From positions 2,976,001 to 3,040,000 of the forward strand of contig NZ_CP141832.1 in NCBI RefSeq assembly GCF_043633585.1: 64,000 nt of DNA, in the 5' to 3' direction. Of the stretch, positions 1 through 7,012 are shown piece after piece. A program made the translations under genes and the position numbers. Source of the DNA: Lacrimispora sinapis. Its GTDB lineage: Bacteria; Bacillota; Clostridia; Lachnospirales; Lachnospiraceae. The notes beneath the pieces were generated by a model. The model had not been told where the DNA came from, ran no database searches, and saw only the letters and a program-made list of their open reading frames with translations. Position 1 is the first letter of the stretch. The number at the start of each line of letters is the position of its first letter.

Positions 1-646
1 CCCATATGGTTTTGATATAATCTCCTTTGTCTCCCATCTTGCTTCTCAGCTTTTTCACATGGGTATCTATGGTTCTGGCATCTCCGAAATAATCGTAATT
101 CCATACATTATTTAAAATCTTTTCCCTGGACAGGGCAATTCCCTGATTTTCCAGAAAATAAGCGAGCAGTTCAAATTCCTTATAGCTCAATTCAATGTTT
201 TTCCCGTCAATGGTTACCTGATGGGCGGCCTTGTCAATGCAGATTCCTCCAATCTCCACTTCATCTGCAGGCACTGCATTGCTTCTTCTTAAAATGGCTT
301 CCACCCTGGCTACCAGAATTTTGGGACTGAAGGGCTTTGAAATATATTCATCCACGCCCAGATCAAAACCCTGTAATTCATCCCGTTCTTCTCCTCTTGC
401 CGTCAGCATGATGATGGGAACCTGGGAATATTTGCGGATGGTTTTCAGTGTCTCCCAGCCATCCATCTTGGGCATCATTACATCAAGAATAATGAGTACA
501 ATGTCTTTCTGCTCAAAGAACACATCCACCGCTTCTTCTCCATTGGACGCCTCAGCCACAGTAAAGCCCTTTACGCTCAAAAAATCCTTAACCAGTTTTC
601 TCATCCTTGCTTCGTCATCGACCACTAATATCTTTAACTGTTCCAT
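1..646 (-). CDS. OmpR-family response regulator, 3' end cut by window
   Basis: A two-component response regulator that should bind DNA when phosphorylated by a partner histidine kinase. Translating the minus strand from 646 gives MEQLKILVVDDEARMR, a CheY-like receiver with the acidic pair D10/D11 and the phospho-acceptor D55 in LDVMMPKMDGWE. Next come the conserved TARG and the KPF lysine. A winged-helix OmpR/PhoB output domain follows, with the typical YKEFELL and the THVKKLRSKMGD recognition helix. About 215 residues are visible and perhaps 10-20 C-terminal residues lie outside. The start is fixed by an AGGAGG ribosome site at 652-657. The kinase is probably the next gene downstream, beyond base 1. 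The regulon cannot be told from sequence. Confidence 0.93.
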   Translation of the reverse strand, partial: MEQLKILVVDDEARMRKLVKDFLSVKGFTVAEASNGEEAVDVFFEQKDIVLIILDVMMPKMDGWETLKTIRKYSQVPIIMLTARGEERDELQGFDLGVDEYISKPFSPKILVARVEAILRRSNAVPADEVEIGGICIDKAAHQVTIDGKNIELSYKEFELLAYFLENQGIALSREKILNNVWNYDYFGDARTIDTHVKKLRSKMGDKGDYIKTIW

Positions 647-818
647 TGCAACCTCCTGAAATCAGATCTCTTTCTCTCCGTGTATTTCTGAGACATATTG
701 TAACAAATGATCCCGGGAATTTCTACATTTTCACAGAGATTTCACATGATTTGAATAGAAATAACTGTCCATAAGAGAATACCCTTAATGATCCGACACT
801 ATTCCGTTTTCTGGCAGC

Positions 819-852
819 AAAAAGCAGATACATCCCGTAGAATGTATCTGCC
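819..852 (-). terminator. Rho-independent terminator of kduI
   Basis: A perfect 10-bp inverted repeat (GCAGATACAT at 824-833 and its complement at 842-851, 8-nt loop) begins 13 bases after the kduI stop. It is followed on the minus strand by TTTTTGC. Confidence 0.85.
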
Positions 853-864
853 GCAAAGAAAAAA

Positions 865-1707
865 CTATCTTAATTCAGTTGTAGGAATGGTATCCATATC
901 ATCGAATGCCTGGTTCTCACCGCCCATGGCCCAGATGAAGGTGTAATTGCTGGTGCCGGCACCGGAGTGAATGCTCCAGGAGGGACTGATCACAGCCTGC
1001 TCATTCTGCATAACGATGTGTCTTGTCTCATTGCCTTCGCCCATCATATGGAATACCACATTGTTTTCTGGAATCTCGAAGTACATATAGATTTCCATAC
1101 GTCTCTCATGGGTATGAGACGGCATGGTGTTCCATACGCTGCCTGGGTCTAAAACAGTCATACCCATGGAAAGCTGGCAGGTCTCCAGTACATCCGGATG
1201 AATGAACTGGTTGATGACACGTTTGTTGGAGGTCTCCATGGCGCCAAGAGGTTTCTTTGCTGCCTTTTCAATCGGAATAAAGGTCGTCTTGCAAGCCTTG
1301 TGTGCAGGAGCACTTACCATATAGAACTTTGCAGGATTTGCCGCATCTGCACTTGAAAAGGTAACTTCCCTGGTCCCTTTGGTGATGTATAAGCAGTCTT
1401 TATATCCCATCTTAAACTCTTCCCCATCTGCTACAATGGTTCCTGCTCCACCGATATTGAAAATACCGATCTCGCGTCTCTCAAGGAAATAGCCTGTACC
1501 AAAATTTTTCCAAATATCAATACCCTTGTCGATGGAAACAGTCTCTGTTGTCGGCATGCAGCCCAGGGTAACCATACGGTCTACATGGGAGTAAACAGCA
1601 ACCACTTCATTGGCAACGTATAAATTTTCAATTAAAAACTCTTTTCTGGTTTCTTCTGTTGTATAACGTTTAAAATCTTTCTGATTTGCTGAATAACGGA
1701 TATCCAT
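865..1707 (-). CDS. kduI: 5-dehydro-4-deoxy-D-glucuronate isomerase (KduI)
   Basis: Isomerises 4-deoxy-L-threo-5-hexosulose uronate to 3-deoxy-D-glycero-2,5-hexodiulosonate, a cytoplasmic step in the breakdown of unsaturated uronates from pectin or glycosaminoglycans. The 280 residues match the family length (about 276-280). The zinc ligands of the cupin fold are recognisable as H198, H200, E205 and H247, with the same spacing as in E. coli KduI (196, 198, 203, 245). The motif HTHERRMEIYMYF is diagnostic. The gene stands alone between two terminators, without kduD, kdgK or a lyase beside it, so the rest of the pathway must be elsewhere. The start has an AAGGAGGG ribosome site. A shared 12-base element lies about 104 bases upstream (see findings). 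Confidence 0.96.
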   Translation of the reverse strand: MDIRYSANQKDFKRYTTEETRKEFLIENLYVANEVVAVYSHVDRMVTLGCMPTTETVSIDKGIDIWKNFGTGYFLERREIGIFNIGGAGTIVADGEEFKMGYKDCLYITKGTREVTFSSADAANPAKFYMVSAPAHKACKTTFIPIEKAAKKPLGAMETSNKRVINQFIHPDVLETCQLSMGMTVLDPGSVWNTMPSHTHERRMEIYMYFEIPENNVVFHMMGEGNETRHIVMQNEQAVISPSWSIHSGAGTSNYTFIWAMGGENQAFDDMDTIPTTELR

Positions 1708-1754
1708 TTATTAAAACCCTCCTTCTTTTTATATAGAAATAACTGACCACTCCC

Positions 1755-1783
1755 ATGGTATCACATGCAAGTTTTTTATTCAA
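1755..1783 (-). promoter_or_regulatory. Possible kduI promoter
   Basis: On the minus strand TTGAAT (1778-1783), a 17-base spacer and an extended -10 TGATACCAT (-10 hexamer at 1755-1760) lie about 50 bases before the kduI start. The match is weak, consistent with a promoter that needs an activator. Confidence 0.4.
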
Positions 1784-1810
1784 CAGCTTCTTAGATTTAT
1801 TGTGAAAAAA

Positions 1811-1822
1811 GTACAAAATGAT
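1811..1822 (-). promoter_or_regulatory. Candidate activator element shared with lacZ
   Basis: GTACAAAATGAT (plus-strand reading) about 50 bases upstream of the proposed kduI -10. The same 12 bases occur in the same orientation upstream of lacZ at 39727-39738. The role as a regulator binding site is inferred. Confidence 0.4.
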
Positions 1823-1825
1823 GCA

Positions 1826-1853
1826 GAAAAGCCAGCGTTTTTTCGACGCTGGC
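1826..1853 (-). terminator. Rho-independent terminator of the chemotaxis receptor gene
   Basis: Perfect 8-bp stem GCCAGCGT/ACGCTGGC (1831-1838 and 1846-1853, 7-base loop) followed on the minus strand by TTTTCTGC, 50 bases after the receptor stop codon. Confidence 0.85.
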
Positions 1854-1902
1854 TCCCTATAATCGTATGTATTGTTTGAATTAATTCAGTTTTTCAAAAA
1901 TT

Positions 1903-3642
1903 TTATACAATCTTAAATTTTTCAACTTCATTTCGTAAAACATTGGCCTGTGCGGAAAGCTCCTCACTGGAAGCAGAGCTTTCTTCTGCTGTAGCTGCAT
2001 TGCTTTGTACCACAGCGGAAATCTGACCGATTCCATAAGTAACTTCATTCATGGCCTCTGCCTGTTCTCTGGACGCACGCTCTACATTTTCCATAAGCAC
2101 CTTTACCTGATTGGCCTGACCGGTCACTTCCCCAAGAATCTCTGCATTTTCTTTGGCAATGACTAAGCCTCCCTCCACTGCATGGGTTGCATTTTCAACC
2201 AATTCTGCGGTTTTCTTTGCGGCTTCGGCCACATTTGCTGCAAGCGTGCGCACTTCATCTGCCACAACAGCAAAGCCTTTTCCTGCCTCACCGGCACGTG
2301 CAGCTTCCACTGCAGCATTCAAGGCCAGTAAATTGGTCTGGGAGGCAATGGCATCCACCTCTTTTGTGATCTTTCCGATCTCGTCAGAAGCGCTTTTGAT
2401 TTCATCCATCGCACTTAGCATCTGCTGCATCCTGGCATTGCTTTCTTCCACCCGCATTACGGTTTGTTCCACATAACCGGTTGCTTCTTCAATATGAGCG
2501 GCACTCTGTTCCACCTTATCAGAAACTTCCGCAATGGAGGAAGATAGTTCTTCAATGGTGCCTGCCTGCTCCGTCGCTCCTGCTGCCAGAGCCTGTGCTG
2601 CATCTGCCACCTGGGTGGAACCGGCATTGACCTGTTCCGCAGACTGACTGATGGTCAGCAGCGTCCTATTTAACTGCTGATAAATCAAAACCAGGGAATC
2701 ATGGATGGGGGCAAAGTCACCGGCATAAACCTTATCCACCGGAAGTGTCATATCCCCCAGCGACATGCTTTTCATATGTCTGGTGATATCATTGACCACT
2801 TCTCGCATTTCTGTTATAAGCTCATCGGTGGCACGGGATAACACTTCCATCTCATCCCCGGTCTGGCTGATGGTAACGGGGGGTGTCTGCACATCTCCTT
2901 CCGCCAGAAGCTTTAAACGACCGGCGATAGAGGTCAGAGGGGCGGTGATCCGGTGCAGCACGGAAGCGAGTATCAAAAGTCCCACCACACATACAGCGAC
3001 CGCAACCGCCAGGAGCAGTACCACCTCTGTCATTTTCTCCTTCTGGTGCTCTGCAACCGCCCGGTCGATGTCATCAATATAATTTCCAGTGCTGATGTAC
3101 CAGTCATAGGGTTCAAATTTAAGGGTATAAGCCCGTTTTGCAAATACGCCATCCTGTCCGGGTTTTGTAAAATAAAAGTCCGTATATCCGCCTCCTGATT
3201 TGGAGCCGCTTTTAATCAAATCCCGGATATAAAAGTTTCCTGCCATATCCTTATCGTCGTAGCGTTCCTTGCCTTCATATTCCGGATTCCTATGTACCGC
3301 ACAAATGCCTTTGGAAGTATCCGCCCAGAAATAGCCGTTTCCGTTGTCATACCTGGAGTCACGAACCAGGCTCTCCGCATTTTTTCGGGCTTCTGCTTCT
3401 GTGATCTCTCCATTTTCATACCGCTTGTAATTGACTTCCAGCACACTTACCATATTTTCGACTGCTATCTTTATCTTCTGGTCATAGCTTTGATAACTTT
3501 CATTAATCCAGTTTTGATATGCACGATTTAAACTTACGTAAAAAATTGATGTCAGCGCAAGAATTGTAAAAAATACCATAACACTGACAAATAAAATCAG
3601 CTTTCCTCTTACCTGCAATCGATGCATTTTCGATTTTATCAT
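1903..3642 (-). CDS. Methyl-accepting chemotaxis protein with single Cache sensor domain
   Basis: A membrane chemoreceptor of 579 residues. In order it has a first membrane helix (about 15-37), an extracytoplasmic Cache domain (about 40-190) containing DGVFAKRAYTL and a WYISTGNYIDDID end typical of sCache_2, a second membrane helix (VVLLLAVAVAVCVVGLLIL), a HAMP linker, and the long coiled-coil signalling domain. The conserved hairpin tip that binds CheA/CheW reads around SQTNLLALNAAVEAARAGE. The start chosen is ATG at 3642, with GGAGG eight bases upstream. An in-frame codon at 3693 would add 17 residues but would lie over the promoter. There are no che genes nearby, so it is an orphan receptor. 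The ligand is unknown; sCache_2 receptors often sense small organic acids. Confidence 0.95.
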   Translation of the reverse strand: MIKSKMHRLQVRGKLILFVSVMVFFTILALTSIFYVSLNRAYQNWINESYQSYDQKIKIAVENMVSVLEVNYKRYENGEITEAEARKNAESLVRDSRYDNGNGYFWADTSKGICAVHRNPEYEGKERYDDKDMAGNFYIRDLIKSGSKSGGGYTDFYFTKPGQDGVFAKRAYTLKFEPYDWYISTGNYIDDIDRAVAEHQKEKMTEVVLLLAVAVAVCVVGLLILASVLHRITAPLTSIAGRLKLLAEGDVQTPPVTISQTGDEMEVLSRATDELITEMREVVNDITRHMKSMSLGDMTLPVDKVYAGDFAPIHDSLVLIYQQLNRTLLTISQSAEQVNAGSTQVADAAQALAAGATEQAGTIEELSSSIAEVSDKVEQSAAHIEEATGYVEQTVMRVEESNARMQQMLSAMDEIKSASDEIGKITKEVDAIASQTNLLALNAAVEAARAGEAGKGFAVVADEVRTLAANVAEAAKKTAELVENATHAVEGGLVIAKENAEILGEVTGQANQVKVLMENVERASREQAEAMNEVTYGIGQISAVVQSNAATAEESSASSEELSAQANVLRNEVEKFKIV

Positions 3643-3684
3643 TTGAATGTCCTCCGTGATTGCACATACTTTTTCATATCCAAT

Positions 3685-3713
3685 ATAATACAACCATTAT
3701 GATTGTAACGCAA
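3685..3713 (-). promoter_or_regulatory. Candidate promoter of the chemotaxis receptor gene
   Basis: On the minus strand TTGCGT (3708-3713), 17-base spacer, TATTAT (3685-3690). It looks like a sigma-A promoter rather than a sigma-28 flagellar promoter, which I did not find here. Confidence 0.55.
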
Positions 3714-3936
3714 CGCAAGTTTAAGGGAAGCATGTTTGACTTTTCAAACTTTTATTGGTTTTTGTAATATCAATTGTAAAAATTTGTCGATTTTTATTGT
3801 AATATTTATTCTATATATTCTTTATAAGCTGTTTTTTTATATGAATAAATTGTCAATGCATATATCAGACAAATAAGGCTTAGATACAGAAAATGTAGTT
3901 AATTGTGATTTAATATCAAAAAATAACCGCAATTAA

Positions 3937-3977
3937 AATACGTCTTGATTCTGGTTTAAGCCCAATCAAGACGTATT
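3937..3977 (-). terminator. Terminator of the glycosyltransferase pair, possibly bidirectional
   Basis: A perfect 14-bp inverted repeat AATACGTCTTGATT / AATCAAGACGTATT (3937-3950 and 3964-3977) lies 45 bases past the stop of the glycosyltransferase gene. On the minus strand TTTTAATT follows, on the plus strand TTGTATC. Confidence 0.8.
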
Positions 3978-4021
3978 TGTATCATTATGAAATAGAACCA
4001 GCAGTCAGGGACCGTTTTCTT

Positions 4022-5134
4022 CTATTTCTTTTTTGCAGCTTTGATCAATCTTAAATTACTCTGTAAACGGGGATCTTCGGGAGCATGTTCCAGCGCTTTT
4101 ACGGCATGCTCTTCTGATACATCAAGCATCCCCAGCCGATAAGCTGCGATGGCACACAGATCATCGGGAGTGTAATCCCAGGAATACCCCATATTGACAA
4201 AGGTCCTGGATTTCTCTTTGATCTTTAATGCCTCTTCTGCCAGGAAATAGCACATGGGCCAGTCTTTCAGCTCATAACACATTTTAGCAAATTCCACATA
4301 GGGGTCCCTCATAGAAGGAACCTCTGCGATCGCTTTAAAATACCAGTTGTATGCTTCCTTCGTATTTCCCAGCCGATAATAAGATCTTGCGATCCACCGC
4401 ATCGCTGCACAGCGCTCATCATTCCAGCCTGCAGAAGGAAGGTTTAAATAGTCTTTTAAGGTATCAATGCATTTCTGCCACTCACCTTTATACATATACT
4501 CTCTACCAAGATAGTAACGCATTCTTTCATCTTCCGGCGCTTCCTTCACTGCAAGCTCCAAAAGCGGCAGATAGGAGCCGCGGGATTTTGAGGGATCGGG
4601 ATAATGACTGAGGATCATTCCTTCTATATATATGGTTTCCAGGGGCACTTCCCCATAGTATTGAACAAATTCATGAATGGGGCATTTCCACCGGAAGCCT
4701 TTCCGCTCATGGACCTTAAAGTAATAAAACTGGACATCCGGAGTTCCGTCTTTCTTCACACTCCAGTTGTATAGATAACGTCCTGTCTTCGCAATGGGAC
4801 CTTGATGTATGGGCTTGTGGTTCAGCCATGCCTCCTCCAGCTTCTTCCGCCAGCCAGGGTTAAACACTTCATCCAAATCTGTGCAAACGCAAATATCCAC
4901 ATCCTCTGGGACATGATCGAGAGAAATATTTCTGGCTACATCAAATCTCCATGGTTTTACAATATCTACATAGACAATGGCTCCCCGCTCTCTTAACTTT
5001 TCTACGGTGCCATCGTCTGAACCGGTATCGGTGACCACAATCAGATCCGCTTCCTTCATGGAATCCATCCATTTGTCGACAAATTTAACTTCATTTTTAC
5101 AAATAGCATACACACAGATTTTTAATTTGCTCAT
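4022..5134 (-). CDS. Family 2 glycosyltransferase with C-terminal TPR repeats (copy 2)
   Basis: A cytoplasmic protein of 370 residues. The N-terminal half is a GT-A glycosyltransferase: KICVYAICKNE opening strand, the TDTGSDDGT nucleotide-binding loop and a DLD metal motif at residues 86-88. The second half (about 190-365) consists of helical hairpins of TPR type (for example YYLGREYMYKGEWQKCIDTL and IARSYYRLGNTKEAYNWYFKA). Donor and acceptor cannot be read from sequence. Related proteins glycosylate cell-surface or protein targets. Its ATG overlaps the stop of the upstream paralogue by four bases (ATGA), so the two are translated in a coupled way. The conserved terminator follows. Confidence 0.88.
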   Translation of the reverse strand: MSKLKICVYAICKNEVKFVDKWMDSMKEADLIVVTDTGSDDGTVEKLRERGAIVYVDIVKPWRFDVARNISLDHVPEDVDICVCTDLDEVFNPGWRKKLEEAWLNHKPIHQGPIAKTGRYLYNWSVKKDGTPDVQFYYFKVHERKGFRWKCPIHEFVQYYGEVPLETIYIEGMILSHYPDPSKSRGSYLPLLELAVKEAPEDERMRYYLGREYMYKGEWQKCIDTLKDYLNLPSAGWNDERCAAMRWIARSYYRLGNTKEAYNWYFKAIAEVPSMRDPYVEFAKMCYELKDWPMCYFLAEEALKIKEKSRTFVNMGYSWDYTPDDLCAIAAYRLGMLDVSEEHAVKALEHAPEDPRLQSNLRLIKAAKKK

Positions 5135-6243
5135 GATGCCACCCCCTCACCATGTTCTTTTTTTAGTCTGTATTCTATGAGTTTCAGATTATTTTTTAAT
5201 CTCTCGTTGGAAGGGTCTTCCTTGAGTGCCTTTTTGGCATATTCCAGGGATTGTTCATACATCCCCAGGCAATAGGCACTGATTGCGCAATAATCATATA
5301 ATGTATATCCCCAGCTTGCAGGGTCCACCAGATAGCTTCCGGTGCTTTGTGTGATTGTCAGTCCTTTTTCCGCCATGGCATAGCAAAGGGGCCAGTTTTT
5401 TTCCAGATAACCAGCCTTTGCAAGTGCAACATAGGGCTCCCGGACAATGGGACATTCTGCAAGTGCACGATACAGCCAGGATCTGGCCTCTGCTTTTTCA
5501 CCTTTTGCATCATAAGAATGGGCAATAAAACGCATGGAGGCGCTGCGTTCTTCCGCCCAGGTTGCTGACGGCATCGTAAGATGATGCTTTAACATTTTGA
5601 TTGCTTTGTCATACTCTTTATAAAATACATACTCTCTTCCAAGCCAGAAGGCAGCCCGGTCATCTTCCGGGTTCTCTTTGACGGATAACTCCAAAAGAGG
5701 AAGGTACTGGGTCCTTGGCTTTGACAAATCCGGGTAATGATTCAGAACAAGTCCATTGATCCAGCCATTTTTTTCCGGTTTTTCGCCGCTGTATTTCAAC
5801 ACCTCATGAACCGGATGGACCCAGCGGTATCCATGTCTTGCATGGATTTTCTCCATGGTAAACTGCTTTTTAGGAGTACCGTCAGGATTGGTGGAAAATG
5901 TAAATAAATAACTAGCCCGTGTCTGGTCCGGTTTCCAGGAGGATTCCAGCTTCTTTCTCCAGCCTGGTTCAAAGACCTCATCAAGGTCATTGGATACACA
6001 TATATCAGCATCTTCAGGCACATGATCCAGAGCCACATTCCGGGCTGTATCAAAACGCCAGGGAGAAATGTTTTCCTCGTAAACCACAGCCCCTCTTTCC
6101 CGAAGCTTTTTCACCGTATCGTCCGTGGAACCGGTGTCTGTTACGATTACTTCATCAGCTTCGGATACCGCATCCATCCAGCGGTCTACAAACTGCTCTT
6201 CATTTTTACAAATGGCATACACACATATTTTGTAATGATTCAC
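5131..6243 (-). CDS. Family 2 glycosyltransferase with C-terminal TPR repeats (copy 1)
   Basis: Paralogue of the following gene with the same architecture. It has the same KICVYAICKNE start, TDTGSTDDT loop, DLD metal motif and PWRFD.ARN.SLDHVPED block, followed by TPR-type hairpins. The start is taken as GTG at 6243, because AAAGGAG (6253-6259) lies nine bases before it. A TTG at 6252 directly abuts that ribosome site. With this start both copies are exactly 370 residues, which supports the choice and a tandem duplication. The pair overlaps by ATGA and ends at one terminator. Function beyond sugar transfer is unknown. Confidence 0.87.
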   Translation of the reverse strand: MNHYKICVYAICKNEEQFVDRWMDAVSEADEVIVTDTGSTDDTVKKLRERGAVVYEENISPWRFDTARNVALDHVPEDADICVSNDLDEVFEPGWRKKLESSWKPDQTRASYLFTFSTNPDGTPKKQFTMEKIHARHGYRWVHPVHEVLKYSGEKPEKNGWINGLVLNHYPDLSKPRTQYLPLLELSVKENPEDDRAAFWLGREYVFYKEYDKAIKMLKHHLTMPSATWAEERSASMRFIAHSYDAKGEKAEARSWLYRALAECPIVREPYVALAKAGYLEKNWPLCYAMAEKGLTITQSTGSYLVDPASWGYTLYDYCAISAYCLGMYEQSLEYAKKALKEDPSNERLKNNLKLIEYRLKKEHGEGVAS

Positions 6244-6369
6244 TATGAACAACTCCTTTCGGGGATCTTTTGTTCCCTACAGGTAACCGGCTTTGAACCC
6301 CAAATTATTCTGCTAAGTTAAATATATGCGTTTAGGACTTGTTCTGTGAACCCGGAGAAGCAGATGGGA

Positions 6370-6891
6370 CTAATTTACCCCGTAGACCAACCGGTATATT
6401 TCCTTTTTATAGACATCAAATTCTTTTTCCGCCACCGGACCTCCATAGCTCATGATCATCAGCTTTATCGGTTCATCTTCCGGTTTTAACGGCATCTGCA
6501 GGTAATCAAAGGAGTTAAGATAAAACCCAAGACGTTCATAAAATCTGGCCCTGCGGGCTGTCATCGGATCGTCCTCTGTTACAGGCTCTATCTCAAGGAA
6601 AACCGGTTTTTCCGCTTCCGCTAATACCTCTTCAACCAGTAATTTTCCATAACCTTTTCCCCGGCTTTTTTCCGCAGTGGCAAGATGTTCTAAAAAAACA
6701 CAGCCCGGCAGATTCCAGTATCCCAGGAATGCGGCAACCTCTCCTTCCTCCTCTGCAATGCGGATTCTGTAATCCGGATTTTGAAAGACTTTTTTCTGGC
6801 CTTCTCTGGTCCGGCGCTCCACTTCTGGAAAAGCTTCTTCATAAACTCTGTATATTTCCTCAAAGCGGGATTGGGGGGTGTTTAAAAGCAT
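6370..6891 (-). CDS. GNAT-family N-acetyltransferase
   Basis: A 173-residue acetyl-CoA-dependent acyltransferase. The acetyl-CoA pyrophosphate-binding motif is seen as SRGKGYGKLLVEEVL (about residues 75-90, the Q/RxxGxG/A signature), preceded by the beta-4 strand VFLEHLATAE. A later ARFYERLGF matches the typical C-terminal motif B. The substrate is not deducible. It has its own ribosome site (AGGAGATGAAATT before ATG). It sits between the nucleotidase terminator and the glycosyltransferase pair, with a 126-base gap to the latter, so co-transcription is possible but unproven. Confidence 0.88.
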   Translation of the reverse strand: MLLNTPQSRFEEIYRVYEEAFPEVERRTREGQKKVFQNPDYRIRIAEEEGEVAAFLGYWNLPGCVFLEHLATAEKSRGKGYGKLLVEEVLAEAEKPVFLEIEPVTEDDPMTARRARFYERLGFYLNSFDYLQMPLKPEDEPIKLMIMSYGGPVAEKEFDVYKKEIYRLVYGVN

Positions 6892-6966
6892 AATTTCATC
6901 TCCTAGCGTATTTGGTCATCATTTTCTTACCAGTGTATCATTCTCCGGAAAAAGATACAACCCTGG

Positions 6967-7001
6967 AAAAAGCCTGTCCCGAAAAACGGAACAGGCTTTT
7001 G
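6967..7001 (-). terminator. Terminator of the 5'-nucleotidase gene
   Basis: Stem AGCCTGT.CCG / CGG.ACAGGCT (6971-6981 and 6987-6997, one mismatch, AAAAA loop) followed on the minus strand by TTTTT, about 15 bases after the stop codon. Confidence 0.85.
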
Positions 7002-7012
7002 TATGCCGCACT

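Larger units (their letters stand above)
3643..4021. other. AT-rich intergenic region, receptor promoter plus terminator
   Basis: This 379-base gap holds the receptor promoter at its left end and the glycosyltransferase-operon terminator at its right end. Between about 3720 and 3930 it is very AT-rich. I see no gene, repeat or structured RNA there. Confidence 0.7.

Noticed and set aside
3720..3930. Replication origin or riboswitch in the AT-rich gap before the chemotaxis receptor
   Set aside because: No DnaA boxes, no conserved riboswitch motifs, and no paired structure other than the terminator.
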